Positions 25,735-37,095 of a DNA stretch of 64,000 nt are shown in pieces. Source of the DNA: Bacteroidota bacterium (lineage in GTDB: Bacteria > Bacteroidota > Bacteroidia > Bacteroidales > Tannerellaceae); NCBI GenBank assembly GCA_023429375.1, contig JAEYVY010000011.1, positions 141,712 to 205,711 of the forward strand, written 5' to 3'. The first letter of the stretch is position 1. Each line of letters starts with the position of its first letter. The position numbers were made by a program, and so were the translations under genes. The notes under the pieces were generated by a model. That model was not told the DNA's origin, searched no databases, and saw nothing but the letters and a program-made list of their open reading frames with translations.

Positions 25735-27207
25735 TTATTTGACAAAGGACGAGTAGTAATAAAACGTTGATTTCGAAGGGAGGCTCTCAATTCTGTATTT
25801 GGAAGATGCAGAGACAGCAAAACTGAATACTTGCTCTATCGTTCCTCCTACCGGCAGATATAAAACCGAATCTCTCACACCGGTTGCTAAAATAGACTTC
25901 GCCGTAGAGGTATCAATTGTATCTGTCTGCGAATAATAGACTGTATAATAGGACACATCACTACCCTCCGGCTGTTCCCATGTGAGTTTAAGCTCATCGC
26001 CTATTCGTTCCACCTTCACTTCATCTGGGGTGGCTGGCACATCGCTGTTCAGCCAGGTCAGAGGCGGAAGCATAGCCGGATACTTATAGTAGTTATTTTT
26101 TAGTTCGCTATACAATCCTTTCTTATCGTTCAAGACGTTTGTCAATCTGAAATATGAAGTCCCACTCGCCCCAAAAGACCGGGTATAATCTATCTGGTCG
26201 GTTACCTGATTCAATTCCCAGTTTCCTTCCTTGTTTTCCATCCGGTAAGCTCCCAGTCCGGGCACAACAAAACGATTGTTTGCATTTTCTACCCAATTAT
26301 CCACAAAAGGGAAAAAATCATCATACAGATAATACATCATCGGCACAATCATATCCTGTTTGCCATTTTTCAGCCAGCTTCTTACATCTTGATAGACGCT
26401 TTCAAATGCTGTCCAACCCGCATTTGGACGTTTAGGAATCCGGCTAAACTTTCCCAAAGGAGATGAACTTACCTGTACCCAAGGCTTCAGGCTTTTTACA
26501 TCATCATACACCTCTGTTACAAATTGTGTGATATTCTCTCTGCGCCATTCGGCAAGAGATTTATCCTTTCCGTATTTGCGGTGTACGGCTTTATCTGAAA
26601 AACGGTGGGCTTGTTCCGGATAGCGGATATAGTCGAAATGAATGCCGTCGATATCATAGTTCTCGACCAGCTCTTTGACTAGCGAACGCAGGTAGGTACG
26701 CGTTCCGGGCACACCCGGATCAAGATACCATTCACCATTATGTCGTTTGCATAACTCCGGATGTTTTTTGACAACAGAGAGCTTTCCCTGTTCTCTGACG
26801 GTCTTTTCCGTTCCAAGTGGATAGGTTACGAACCAAGCATGACATTCCATTCCTCGCTTGTGACATTCTTTAATGGCGAAAGCTAGCGGATCATACCCCG
26901 GCATAACCCCATATTGTCCGGAAAAATATTTAGAAGCAGGTTCGAATACGGAGCGATAAATCACATCACCCCGTATTCGAACCTGTAATAAGATCATATT
27001 GAAATTAGCCTCCTGAAGGCTATCTAGCAATAATCGCAATTCATTCTGCTGACGTTGGTATTCCGTTTCATTCTTAGCCGGGCGCGTAGGCCAGTCTAAT
27101 CCGTAAGCCGTCGTTAGCCACACGGCCCTGATTTCTGTTTTCGGTATTTCCGCAAACAGACTCAAAGCAGTAATCACAAGAGCTAACAACAAGAATACCT
27201 TCCTCAT
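25735..27207 (-). CDS. GHL10 (glycosyl-hydrolase-like) exported protein
   Basis: A 490-residue exported protein (signal to about residue 19). Residues 24-330 match the GHL10/DUF187 family, a TIM-barrel group related to glycoside hydrolases: EIRAVWLTTAYGLDWP, ANFNMILLQVRIRGD, GMECHAWFVTYPLG, YDIDGIHFDYIRYP, KQDMIVPMMYYLYDD. A fibronectin type III-like domain follows (about 395-485, starting PATPDEVKVERIGDELKLTWE). Some relatives attack amino-sugar or exopolysaccharide polymers, but no substrate is known for this one. It lies 21 bases after the glycerophosphodiesterase gene on the same strand. Confidence 0.85.
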   Translation of the reverse strand: MRKVFLLLALVITALSLFAEIPKTEIRAVWLTTAYGLDWPTRPAKNETEYQRQQNELRLLLDSLQEANFNMILLQVRIRGDVIYRSVFEPASKYFSGQYGVMPGYDPLAFAIKECHKRGMECHAWFVTYPLGTEKTVREQGKLSVVKKHPELCKRHNGEWYLDPGVPGTRTYLRSLVKELVENYDIDGIHFDYIRYPEQAHRFSDKAVHRKYGKDKSLAEWRRENITQFVTEVYDDVKSLKPWVQVSSSPLGKFSRIPKRPNAGWTAFESVYQDVRSWLKNGKQDMIVPMMYYLYDDFFPFVDNWVENANNRFVVPGLGAYRMENKEGNWELNQVTDQIDYTRSFGASGTSYFRLTNVLNDKKGLYSELKNNYYKYPAMLPPLTWLNSDVPATPDEVKVERIGDELKLTWEQPEGSDVSYYTVYYSQTDTIDTSTAKSILATGVRDSVLYLPVGGTIEQVFSFAVSASSKYRIESLPSKSTFYYYSSFVK

Positions 27208-27228
27208 CCGAATTTATCTCATTCTATT

Positions 27229-27990
27229 TTACTTAACAAGTTGCAACGCTTCAACCGGTGCATCTGTTGTGATAAAGTCGGCTCCGTGTTTAACTAATTC
27301 CTGAATTACAGCAGGATCGTTGGCCGTCCAAACATTCACTTTCAAACCTAAGTCTTTTGCTTCTTTGAACCAACCCGGATTTTTTTGCATTACGCTTACG
27401 TTGTAATCCAATCCGGCAAAGCCCAATTCTTTTAGTTTGGCCGGTGCTAACTCACCATTCAAATAATACACCGGAGTATGCGGTGAAACACGAATCAATT
27501 CTTTTCCTGCATCCAGATTGAATGTGATGTATTCCGTACGATTGCCTAATCCCATTTTCTCAACCATTTCAACTGACTTACGGGCAGCTTCACGGTTTTT
27601 GTCAGGTGTAGTGTGTGATTTTAGTTCGAAAATAAGTTTAAGTCCGTCCAGTTTCTTTGCTTTCTTCAGATAAGCTTCCAGCGTCGGTATCTTCTCACCA
27701 TTCAGCAATCGCACCTTGGTCAGATCGGCATAGTTTAATTCTTGTACGCGTCGGCCATCGATTTTATCATCGTGATAGACAACCAACACACCATCAGCTG
27801 TCATATGCACATCGAATTCAGAGCCGTAAACCTTAATTTCGTGTGCCTTTTCCAATGATTTTAGTGAATTTTGCGAAGTAGCCTTGGTATCCCAATAACC
27901 ACGATGGGCAATTACCTGTGCTTTCTGTGCTGTAACGGATAAGACCGCAAACAAGCAAAATAATAAAATAGTGTTTTTCCTGTAATTCAT
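27229..27990 (-). CDS. Exported glycerophosphodiester phosphodiesterase
   Basis: A 253-residue protein with a signal peptide (LSVTAQ, about residue 22) and a single GDPD TIM-barrel. It hydrolyses deacylated phospholipid heads to glycerol-3-phosphate and an alcohol. Key residues are in AHRGYW (His and Arg), SEFDVHMTADGVLVVYHDD (metal Glu and Asp plus the catalytic His) and FELKSH (metal Glu). The C-terminal WTANDPAVIQELVKHGADFITTDAP is typical. It lies 11 bases after trxB, so it belongs to the ftsK-lolA-trxB run. Confidence 0.93.
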   Translation of the reverse strand: MNYRKNTILLFCLFAVLSVTAQKAQVIAHRGYWDTKATSQNSLKSLEKAHEIKVYGSEFDVHMTADGVLVVYHDDKIDGRRVQELNYADLTKVRLLNGEKIPTLEAYLKKAKKLDGLKLIFELKSHTTPDKNREAARKSVEMVEKMGLGNRTEYITFNLDAGKELIRVSPHTPVYYLNGELAPAKLKELGFAGLDYNVSVMQKNPGWFKEAKDLGLKVNVWTANDPAVIQELVKHGADFITTDAPVEALQLVK

Positions 27991-28001
27991 GATTTTAGTA
28001 A

Positions 28002-28943
28002 TTATTTCAGGTTCATTAAATAACGTTCAGCTTCAATGGCGGCCATACATCCGGAACCAGCGGCAGTAATGGCTTGACGATAGTGTGGATCGGCCACATC
28101 ACCAGCAGCAAATACGCCCGGCACATTCGTTCTTGGCGTTCCCGGTTCAACCTTAATATAGCCTACTTCGTCGGTTTCTATCCATGGTTTGAAAATATCA
28201 GAGTTGGGCTTATGGCCAATAGCCAAGAAGAAACCATCGATAGCGATATCTACCTTTTCTTCATCCGGCTCACCCATACGTTTAACCAAATGAGCTCCTT
28301 CTACACCATTTTCACCAAATAGTCCGAGTGTATTATGTTCGAAAAGGACTTCAATGTTTGGTGATTTGAAAACTCTTTCTTGCATAACCTTCGATGCTCT
28401 CAAGAAAGGCTTACGTACAATTAAGTACACTTTCTTTGCCAGACCGGACAGGTAAAGCGCTTCTTCGCAAGCGGTATCTCCACCACCTACAACGGCCACA
28501 TCCTTCTTTCTGTAAAAGAAACCGTCACAAGTAGCACAAGCCGAAACACCCATGCCGGCATATTTCTTTTCGTCTTCCAGTCCGAGATACTTTGCTGTAG
28601 CCCCTGTAGCGATAATCAATGCATCGGTTTCGATTACTTTTTCGTCATCGATCGTAATTTTATATGGAGCAGCAGACAAGTCGGCCTTTGTTGCCATACC
28701 CACACGGATATCAGCACCAAAACGTTCGGCTTGTTTCTTCAGGTCTTCCATCATCTCGGGACCGGTAATTCCTTGAGGATAGCCCGGGAAATTTTCAACC
28801 TCGGTCGTTGTAGTCAACTGCCCGCCCGGTTGTAACCCTTCGTAAAGCACCGGCGCTAAGTTAGCGCGTGAAGCATATATTGCAGCCGTATATCCGGCTG
28901 GTCCTGAGCCTATAATCAGGCAACGTACTTTTTCTGTTGTCAT
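28002..28943 (-). CDS. trxB: Thioredoxin-disulfide reductase
   Basis: A 313-residue low-molecular-weight thioredoxin reductase. It uses NADPH and FAD to reduce thioredoxin in the cytoplasm. The FAD site is IIGSGPAGYTAA near the N-terminus, the redox pair is CATC (136-139), the NADPH loop is VVGGGDTACEEALYL, and the C-terminal FAD block is GVFAAGDVADPHYRQAITAAGSG. The gene starts 27 bases after the lolA-like gene with no visible promoter, so it is probably in the same transcript. Confidence 0.96.
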   Translation of the reverse strand: MTTEKVRCLIIGSGPAGYTAAIYASRANLAPVLYEGLQPGGQLTTTTEVENFPGYPQGITGPEMMEDLKKQAERFGADIRVGMATKADLSAAPYKITIDDEKVIETDALIIATGATAKYLGLEDEKKYAGMGVSACATCDGFFYRKKDVAVVGGGDTACEEALYLSGLAKKVYLIVRKPFLRASKVMQERVFKSPNIEVLFEHNTLGLFGENGVEGAHLVKRMGEPDEEKVDIAIDGFFLAIGHKPNSDIFKPWIETDEVGYIKVEPGTPRTNVPGVFAAGDVADPHYRQAITAAGSGCMAAIEAERYLMNLK

Positions 28944-28970
28944 ATCTTTATCTTATTTATTTTTTTATGC

Positions 28971-29603
28971 TTATCTGAGATCGATTACTTCCGCATCAGG
29001 GAAGTCCGATGGTTTGAAAACAAAATAACTGTCGGGTTGGTTCATCCCGGTTTTTATCTTTACAATCCGGATTGTGCTGGTCATCCCATCTTTTGAGACT
29101 ACCGTTACAGCAGCAGGGAGATTAGATAGTTTTTCTATCTGCAAGTCTATTTGCATCACATTCCCTTTCTTACGTGGTATAAGTGTTACATCGTAGGCCG
29201 ACTTGCCACTGGCCGTTGTACTTTCGCCCTGGTATTTAGCGGTAAATCCTTTTTGATGATCCTTCAAAAGTAAGACCGGATTCATCAGCTGAAGCTCTGC
29301 ACCGTCCGGGTTCGTTACGTTCACCTCTTCTGTGCGCAACAGGTAAGTCCACTGTGTCTTACCATCAAACCAGGTTTGCATATCCGGGGTTTTCACACAA
29401 AACTTATCCCCTTTTATCTGAATCTCACCTTCAAAGCTTTCGGTCACCTGTTGTTTATCCGAACGGATCCGCATAGCGAATTCAGCTTTCATGCCGTTGG
29501 CTGCTTCATACGCTTTGGCTGCTTTGTCCAAGATGGTCGTTGCGTTTTGTGCAGACAACCCTCCGGAAATAAACAAAAGCATTAAGTATAGTATCTTTTT
29601 CAT
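28971..29603 (-). CDS. LolA-like outer-membrane lipoprotein carrier
   Basis: A 210-residue periplasmic protein with a signal peptide (GGLSAQ, about residue 19). The half-barrel fold of LolA is suggested by AEFAMRIRSD, GEIQIKGDKFCVKTPDMQTWFDGKTQWTY (shown in pieces: GEIQIKGDKF, TPDMQTWFDGKTQW) and VTLIPRKKGNVMQIDLQI. LolA carries lipoproteins from the inner membrane LolCDE to the outer membrane. Sequence similarity to the proteobacterial protein is low, as usual in Bacteroidota. Its start overlaps the ftsK stop by four bases, a pairing seen widely in this phylum. Confidence 0.85.
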   Translation of the reverse strand: MKKILYLMLLFISGGLSAQNATTILDKAAKAYEAANGMKAEFAMRIRSDKQQVTESFEGEIQIKGDKFCVKTPDMQTWFDGKTQWTYLLRTEEVNVTNPDGAELQLMNPVLLLKDHQKGFTAKYQGESTTASGKSAYDVTLIPRKKGNVMQIDLQIEKLSNLPAAVTVVSKDGMTSTIRIVKIKTGMNQPDSYFVFKPSDFPDAEVIDLR

Positions 29604-32095
29604 CTTTCTTTCAATGAGTTTAATAATTGTTCAAGGCTATATTCGTCTTGCAGAAGCACCTGACGAGCCTTACTGCCCTCAAACGGACCAACGATACCGG
29701 CTGCCTCCAACTGGTCCATCAATCTTCCAGCCCGGTTGTAACCGATTGCAAACTTACGCTGAATCAAGGATGTAGATCCTTGCTGCTGAATCACAATCAG
29801 ACGGGCAGCTTCATCAAACAGAGGATCTCTATCTGACAGATCCACCGCTCCAGGCATTTTGTCTCCATCTGTTTCACCCACATATTCAGGCAATGCAAAG
29901 GCTGTAGGATAACCTACTTGATTGCCGATATAGTTCGATATTTGCTCTACCTCCGGAGTATCTACAAAGGCACATTGCACACGTGTCATTTCGTTTCCTT
30001 GCGAGAACAACAAGTCGCCACGTCCAATCAGCTGATTAGCTCCCGGCGAATCCAAAATAGTACGTGAATCGATCATCGACGATACCCTGAAAGCCACACG
30101 AGCCGGGAAGTTCGCTTTGATTGTACCCGTGATAATATTGGTTGAAGGTCGCTGCGTTGCAATGATCATGTGAATACCCACGGCACGCGCCTTTTGAGCA
30201 ATACGGGCGATTGGCAACTCAATTTCTTTACCGGCGGTCATAATCAAATCGCCAAACTCGTCAATAATAACAACGATATACGGCATGAACTTATGTCCTT
30301 TATTCGGATTCAGTCGCCTATTGATAAATTTCTCATTATACTCTTTAATGTTTCGGGTATGCGCTTTCATCAGCAAATCATATCGGTCATCCATCTCCTT
30401 ACAAAGCGAGTTCAAGGTCTGGATCACCTTTGTAAAGTCCGTTATAATAGGCTTTTCCGCATCGGGCAACTTTGCCAGATAATGTTTTTCGATCGATGAG
30501 TAGATACTGAACTCAACCATCTTCGGATCCACCAATACAAACTTAAGTTCAGACGGATGCTTCTTGTATAACAAGGATGTGATAACGGCATTCAATCCTA
30601 CGGATTTACCTTGTCCCGTTGCTCCGGCCACCAACAAGTGCGGCATCTTGCAAAGGTCAAACATGAATATCTCGTTCGTAATAGTCTTACCTAAAGCTAC
30701 TGGAAGATCATATTTACTTTCTTGGAATTTACGTGAACCAATGACCGACTGCATGGAAACAATCTGCGGATCTTTGTTCGGAACTTCGATACCGATTGTA
30801 CCTTTTCCCGGCATAGGAGCAATAATACGAATACCTAAGGCCGATAAGCTCAGGGCTATATCATCCTCCAGATTACGAATCTTAGCAATACGCACTCCAA
30901 TATCCGGAATTACCTCATACAAGGTAATCGTCGGGCCTACGGTTGCTTTTATCGAGGCGATACTGATACCGAAATTTTCCAGTGTCTGTTTAATCCGTTT
31001 CTGGTTTTCAATCTGTTCTTCCATATCGACCTGACGATCGCCGGTTTCATATTTTTTCAACAGATCGAGTGTCGGATTACGAAATGACGACAAATCCAAC
31101 TTCGGATCATACACTCCCATCTCTGAGGCATCATAGGCCTCATCGTCGCCAACAGGAACTTCAACAGAGAATTCGGGATTGTCTGCTTCCGTTTTATCAC
31201 TATCGAGCTCTTCAACCGAGCTTTCCTTATTCGATTCAGGAGGCATATAGGTATCTTCTTCACCGGGAACGGTTACTTCAAAAATACTGTCATCATCTTC
31301 GGGTATATTGATAGTCGTGTCCGGTTTCTTAGCGTAAGAGATAGTTTCTTTTTCTTGCTTATCTTTCTCAATATTAGCCAATTCTTTCTCAGTATCGAAA
31401 TAATCGCCGTCAGCATCCTCGCGATCCGGGTCTTCCCCCTTATTCTTCTTAAACTTGCTTAACCAAGAAAAAGAGAAAACCTTTTGTAAAAAAGGAATTG
31501 TCTTTTTAGACACAAAAATTGAGATGATTAGAAACGAACCTATGAGTAGCAGCAGAGTTCCTGGTATGCCAATGTTAGTGATCAGCAATTCGGAAATATA
31601 ATAACCATGTTGTCCTCCTAAATAAAGGAATGAATCTTCATAACCTTTAATAAAGAAAAAGGCACAAAACACAGAGCCCCAAATAAGCATAACTGCCGAA
31701 AAGAGGAAGCGTCTGAATAGTGCTATCCGTTTAAGTTTCATCAATTTTGCTCCCCATGAAGCAAAGAAGAAGAGAATCATAAACGAAGAAATACCAAACC
31801 AGCGATTCATCAGCAAATCAGCCAGAAAGGCACCTCTAACGCCTGTCCAGTTAGCTACTGATCCCTTGTTGGACAGCAAATCACTCACCGCTACGTTCTC
31901 TATCTTGCTTTGGTCAGCACCGCCTGTAAAGAAAAAAGAAATAAGCGCCAGCGCCAGATACAAGGTGATAATCATGAGAATCAAGCCGGTCACAAATTGC
32001 GTCCGTTCGTTTGTCAAAAACAGCTTTATAGAATGAAATATCCCGTCAGAAGAGCCACTATCTCCTTGTTTTGTCGTACTATTCTTTTTTGCCAT
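29600..32095 (-). CDS. ftsK: DNA translocase FtsK
   Basis: An 831-residue FtsK/SpoIIIE motor that pumps the chromosome terminus through the closing septum. About four membrane helices lie within residues 32-200, then a Glu/Asp-rich linker (210-335). The motor (about 350-760) has Walker A GATGQGKSVGLN, Walker B VVIIDEFGDL and the ATQRPS motif. The C-terminal gamma winged helix (LIQRKFAIGYNRAGRLMDQL, ARQVLL) recognises KOPS-like DNA sites. It is first of the run ftsK, lolA-like, trxB, GDPD, GHL10. Confidence 0.96.
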   Translation of the reverse strand: MAKKNSTTKQGDSGSSDGIFHSIKLFLTNERTQFVTGLILMIITLYLALALISFFFTGGADQSKIENVAVSDLLSNKGSVANWTGVRGAFLADLLMNRWFGISSFMILFFFASWGAKLMKLKRIALFRRFLFSAVMLIWGSVFCAFFFIKGYEDSFLYLGGQHGYYISELLITNIGIPGTLLLLIGSFLIISIFVSKKTIPFLQKVFSFSWLSKFKKNKGEDPDREDADGDYFDTEKELANIEKDKQEKETISYAKKPDTTINIPEDDDSIFEVTVPGEEDTYMPPESNKESSVEELDSDKTEADNPEFSVEVPVGDDEAYDASEMGVYDPKLDLSSFRNPTLDLLKKYETGDRQVDMEEQIENQKRIKQTLENFGISIASIKATVGPTITLYEVIPDIGVRIAKIRNLEDDIALSLSALGIRIIAPMPGKGTIGIEVPNKDPQIVSMQSVIGSRKFQESKYDLPVALGKTITNEIFMFDLCKMPHLLVAGATGQGKSVGLNAVITSLLYKKHPSELKFVLVDPKMVEFSIYSSIEKHYLAKLPDAEKPIITDFTKVIQTLNSLCKEMDDRYDLLMKAHTRNIKEYNEKFINRRLNPNKGHKFMPYIVVIIDEFGDLIMTAGKEIELPIARIAQKARAVGIHMIIATQRPSTNIITGTIKANFPARVAFRVSSMIDSRTILDSPGANQLIGRGDLLFSQGNEMTRVQCAFVDTPEVEQISNYIGNQVGYPTAFALPEYVGETDGDKMPGAVDLSDRDPLFDEAARLIVIQQQGSTSLIQRKFAIGYNRAGRLMDQLEAAGIVGPFEGSKARQVLLQDEYSLEQLLNSLKER

Positions 32096-32148
32096 ATAAA
32101 CGTTTCATTAGTTATAAGTTCACTACAAACAAACGAACTTACCTCTTA

Positions 32149-32156
32149 CAAAGGTA
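32149..32156 (-). promoter_or_regulatory. -7 promoter element of the ftsK operon
   Basis: TACCTTTG on the minus strand, 53 bases before the ftsK ATG. Confidence 0.6.
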
Positions 32157-32909
32157 TACAGAATTATTGAATAATTACATCGCCTCAAGCGGTCATAAAG
32201 CTCCGGAAAAACGACTAAAGTTGATGAATCGCATAAAAATATTAGAATTCTTCTCTCAAAAGAATAGTAATTAGACATAACTATAGATAGATTTTAATAA
32301 TAGTGACACAAACTTAAACTTCTTAGTTACAACCCCCATTTGCTATGAACAGGCCACACATTCTCCATTAAATTGTACAATCACCACCCTTCATTTGTTT
32401 TGACAATTTGCCACACTATCAGCCATTTTAACATCATTTTGAATAAATACAATTCACTAATATTAGTTAACACAACAAGGGTATTTATAATTTCTGTTAA
32501 AACAAATCGCAAAATCTCATTTTAAGGTCAAAAAACGCCTCGATCGTTTTTAAAAACATCCCAATGTTTTTTAAAAATGATCGAGGTGATTATTTTCCAA
32601 CATCCTAATACTCTGAAAAACCAAGCATTTTTCACCCTGAAAACTACTTTTTTGAATTTCTAAAAAATCAGCACCTCTTCTAAAAACCACCTAACAAAGT
32701 GTTCAAGCCATTCAATTCCACAATGGACCTGCAACCCATCTCAAGTGTTAAAAGAGGCGGAAATCAAATCTATTTAATCCACTATCATTTTGATACCAAA
32801 AACAAACATTTATCTAACTTGTCCCTTTCATCAAGTCTTCAAACATCCCTCATTCAATCATGCTTCGCATTCTTTGAAAAGAAAAAAACACAATCATTCG
32901 ATTTTTTCC
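32157..32909. other. AT-rich intergenic spacer of about 750 bases
   Basis: No believable gene in either direction. Short frames exist, but their translations are low-complexity and one of them runs into the riboswitch. The only structure I can support is the inverted repeat at 32538-32586. The rest is AT-rich with A and T runs and may hold binding sites or an unrecognised RNA. Confidence 0.6.
32538..32586. repeat. TTTTTAAAAA hairpin repeat, site B
   Basis: Inverted repeat with arms CCTCGATC (32538-32545) and GATCGAGG (32579-32586); each arm is followed inward by TTTTTAAAAA, and the centre reads CATCCCAATG. It shares words and layout with 8671-8707 and 48629-48710. Confidence 0.6.
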
Positions 32910-32917
32910 TATATTTG
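32910..32917 (+). promoter_or_regulatory. -7 promoter element before the cobalamin riboswitch
   Basis: TATATTTG ends eight bases before the first paired bases of the aptamer, so transcription would begin right at the riboswitch. Confidence 0.65.
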
Positions 32918-32924
32918 CCCTCGA

Positions 32925-33092
32925 ATTGGTTCTTCTATTCCTGTTCGGGGATAAGAAGATAAAAAGGGAATCAGGTGAAAATCCTGAACAGACCCGCTGC
33001 TGTGAACCTCTGTAACAGCTTCAACACAAACTACTGCCACTGGTTAACCGGGAAGGCGTTGAAGAAATAGAGTAAGTCAGAAGACCTGCCAT
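32925..33092 (+). promoter_or_regulatory. Cobalamin (B12) riboswitch
   Basis: The conserved blocks occur in the right order: AAAAGGGAATCAGGTGAAAA, TCCTGAACAGACCCGC, CTGTGA, the B12 box GCCACTGG then GGGAAGGCG, and AGTCAGAAGACCTGCC. The outer stem closes between GGTTCTTCT (from 32928) and AGAAGACC (to about 33089). The aptamer looks complete. A 210-base leader (33093-33303) lies between it and the carboxylase start; it holds small hairpins such as GATAG..CTATC near 33221 but no obvious terminator with a T run, so the mode of control is unclear. Cobalamin riboswitches usually lower expression when B12 is plentiful. Confidence 0.93.
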
Positions 33093-33303
33093 TCGTAATA
33101 TAGATTTCATACTCTCGAGGATAAGGGTGAAATCAACATTAAGGATTAAGAGAATTTGCATACTGAAGAAAAAATAAGGAGTTCCCGAACAAGGGTATTC
33201 TTTTGTTTGTTGGGTATATATGATAGTCCCGTGCTATCTGTATGAATTGTTGTGTACTTAGAAAGAAGCAACAGTGAACACCCGAAATTTAATTGAATGA
33301 ATT

Positions 33304-34818
33304 ATGATTAAAAAAGTATTGGTAGCAAACAGAGGCGAAATCGCCTTACGAATTATGCGTTCGTGCCGTGAAATGGGCATACCTACGGTGGCCGTTTTCT
33401 CTGAAGCAGATCGCACATCCAAGCATGTATTATATGCAGATGAAGCTTCGTGCATAGGCCCTGCATCCTCCATAGAAAGCTACCTTAACATAGATGCGGT
33501 AATCCAAGCAGCCAAGAAACATGGAGCCGATGCGATTCACCCCGGATATGGCTTTCTATCAGAAAATGAAGAATTCGTGCGTCGTTGTGAGAAAGAGGGT
33601 ATCATTTTTATTGGGCCATCTGCAGAAACCATGATTGCCATGGGCGATAAGATTATGGCCCGTAAGCAGATGATAGCTGCCGGTGTGCCGGTAGTACCCG
33701 GAACACAAGACAGCATTTCCGACCTGACGGAAGTGCATCGGATGTGTAAAGAAATTGGTTTTCCCGTCATGCTGAAAGCTTCCATGGGAGGCGGAGGTAA
33801 AGGGATGAGACTTATCAATAATGAATCGGAAATAGACGAGGCATTCGAAACGGCACGTTCCGAGGCGTACGCTTCTTTTGGTGATGACACCGTCTATCTA
33901 GAAAAATTTGTGGAGGAGCCCCACCACATCGAATTTCAAATATTAGGGGATAAACATGGAAATGTGATTCATCTTTGCGAACGTGAATGTTCTATTCAAC
34001 GTCGTAACCAAAAGATTGTAGAAGAAAGCCCCTCTCCTTTTATCACCCCCGAACTGCGCCAAGAAATGGGCGAGAAAGCCGTGGCAGCAGCCAAATCGGT
34101 CAACTATGTGGGTGCCGGAACCATTGAGTTCCTTGTGGATAAAAACCGCAACTTCTACTTTCTCGAAATGAATACCCGCCTTCAGGTGGAACATCCTATT
34201 ACCGAAGAAGTATTAGGTATCGACCTCGTAAAGGAACAGATTCATGTGGCAAACGGGGAGCCGCTACGCTTAAAGCAAAGTGACATCTCGCAACGTGGGC
34301 ACGCTATAGAGTGTCGCATCTGCGCTGAAGATACGGACAACAACTTTATGCCCTCGCCAGGTGTGATTCGTCAACTAACCGAACCGACTGGTATCGGTGT
34401 GCGTATCGATAGTGGCGCGTATGAGGGCTATGAAATTCCCATCTACTATGACCCTATGATTGGCAAACTCATCGTCTGGGCAACGAATCGTAACTACGCC
34501 ATCGAACGGATGAGACGCGTTCTTTATGAATACAAAATAGCGGGTGTGAAAACAAATATCAGCTATTTACGTCGCATCATGGACGTGCCCGACTTTGTAC
34601 AAGGGAATTACACTACTGCCTTTATTGCAAAAAACAGTGAGCTGTTGAATCCGGAGGTAAACAAAAACAATGAAGAAATCGAGAATATTGCTTTAATCGC
34701 CTCTTACATTGACTATCTATTGAATCTGGAAGAAAACTCAAACGAAAACTCACAGGATAATCGTCCGATAAGTCGTTGGAGAGAGTTTGGTTTGCAGAAA
34801 GGTGTATTAAGAATCTAA
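33304..34818 (+). CDS. Biotin carboxylase subunit of an acyl-CoA carboxylase
   Basis: A 504-residue biotin carboxylase, which uses ATP and bicarbonate to carboxylate biotin on the carrier protein encoded next. The N-domain starts KVLVANRGEIALRIMRSCRE, the ATP-grasp glycine loop is ASMGGGGKGMR, and the active site has EMNTRLQVEHPITE. About 50 extra residues (450-504) follow the usual core. With the adjacent carrier and carboxyltransferase the set resembles propionyl-CoA carboxylase / methylmalonyl-CoA decarboxylase type complexes rather than four-subunit AccABCD. The gene is the first after the cobalamin riboswitch. Confidence 0.93.
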   Translation: MIKKVLVANRGEIALRIMRSCREMGIPTVAVFSEADRTSKHVLYADEASCIGPASSIESYLNIDAVIQAAKKHGADAIHPGYGFLSENEEFVRRCEKEGIIFIGPSAETMIAMGDKIMARKQMIAAGVPVVPGTQDSISDLTEVHRMCKEIGFPVMLKASMGGGGKGMRLINNESEIDEAFETARSEAYASFGDDTVYLEKFVEEPHHIEFQILGDKHGNVIHLCERECSIQRRNQKIVEESPSPFITPELRQEMGEKAVAAAKSVNYVGAGTIEFLVDKNRNFYFLEMNTRLQVEHPITEEVLGIDLVKEQIHVANGEPLRLKQSDISQRGHAIECRICAEDTDNNFMPSPGVIRQLTEPTGIGVRIDSGAYEGYEIPIYYDPMIGKLIVWATNRNYAIERMRRVLYEYKIAGVKTNISYLRRIMDVPDFVQGNYTTAFIAKNSELLNPEVNKNNEEIENIALIASYIDYLLNLEENSNENSQDNRPISRWREFGLQKGVLRI

Positions 34819-34828
34819 TGATATTTAT

Positions 34829-35345
34829 ATGGAAATTCATATAGGAAACAGAATAGCGGATGTATCGCTTATTAGTAAAGAAGGAAATAATGTATCTGTC
34901 AGCATTGACGGCGTGGTCTACGATGTAGATGTAGTCATGACGGAAAACGGGGCTTGCTCGATCCTTCATGATGGAAAATCATACAATGCCGGACTGATAC
35001 GTTCAAATGGCGGCAAAAACTACAAAGTAAACATGCATTTTTCGTCTTACACGGTCGATATCGTTGATACACAAGCGAAATACCTGCGCATGAAGAAAAG
35101 TAATAAAGAGATTCAAAATGACAGCCTCCAGTCGCCTATGCCGGGAAAAGTGGTAAAAATACCAGTAAACGTAGGCGATCGTTTGAATGCAGGTGATACG
35201 GCTATCGTTATCGAAGCGATGAAGATGCAAAGCAATTATAAAGTGAATGCCGATTGCTTCATCAAAGAAATCCTCGTACAAGAAGGAGAAGCAGTCAATG
35301 CAAATCAGGTACTTATTACGTTAGACTTAATTACGGAAGACAACA

Positions 35346-35368
<23 letters not shown>
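34829..35368 (+). CDS. Biotin carboxyl carrier protein of the carboxylase
   Basis: A 179-residue carrier. The C-terminal biotinyl domain (about 98-168) begins LQSPMPGKVVKIPV and has the biotinylation site EAMKMQ with K132. The N-terminal 90 residues probably form the docking domain that binds the carboxylase subunits. It lies ten bases after the biotin carboxylase gene, and the carboxyltransferase start lies 23 bases before its stop, so all three subunits are made from one tightly packed message. Confidence 0.93.
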
Positions 35369-36878
<1,510 letters not shown>

Positions 36879-36943
36879 ATCAGACAACAAATCAAAATAA
36901 AGTGTATTAGTCATTGTTAGAAATGTTCAATAATGTGTAAAGG

Positions 36944-36973
36944 AGCCTCCGCTGAAGTGATTCACCGGAGGCT
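36944..36973 (+). terminator. Terminator of the carboxylase operon
   Basis: AGCCTCCG (36944-36951) pairs with CGGAGGCT (36966-36973), 14-base loop, 65 bases past the stop codon; followed by TTGTATTGTT, a weak T tract. Confidence 0.7.
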
Positions 36974-37027
36974 TTGTATTGTTCGCACATTTTTTGACAA
37001 AGTGTGCAATTTTTAAAAAAACTGTTT

Positions 37028-37035
37028 TATCTTTG
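37028..37035 (+). promoter_or_regulatory. -7 promoter element of the FadL-like gene
   Basis: TATCTTTG, 60 bases before the ATG. Confidence 0.6.
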
Positions 37036-37095
37036 ACGCGTTATTATCTCGAAGGAGATGTTAGACAACTCACGTATAACAAATAAAAATCATTT

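Noticed and set aside
32699..32962. An 87-codon open frame on the plus strand that runs into the cobalamin riboswitch
   Set aside because: Its product is low-complexity, it has no promoter or start context, and its 3' half overlaps the aptamer and the TATATTTG element.
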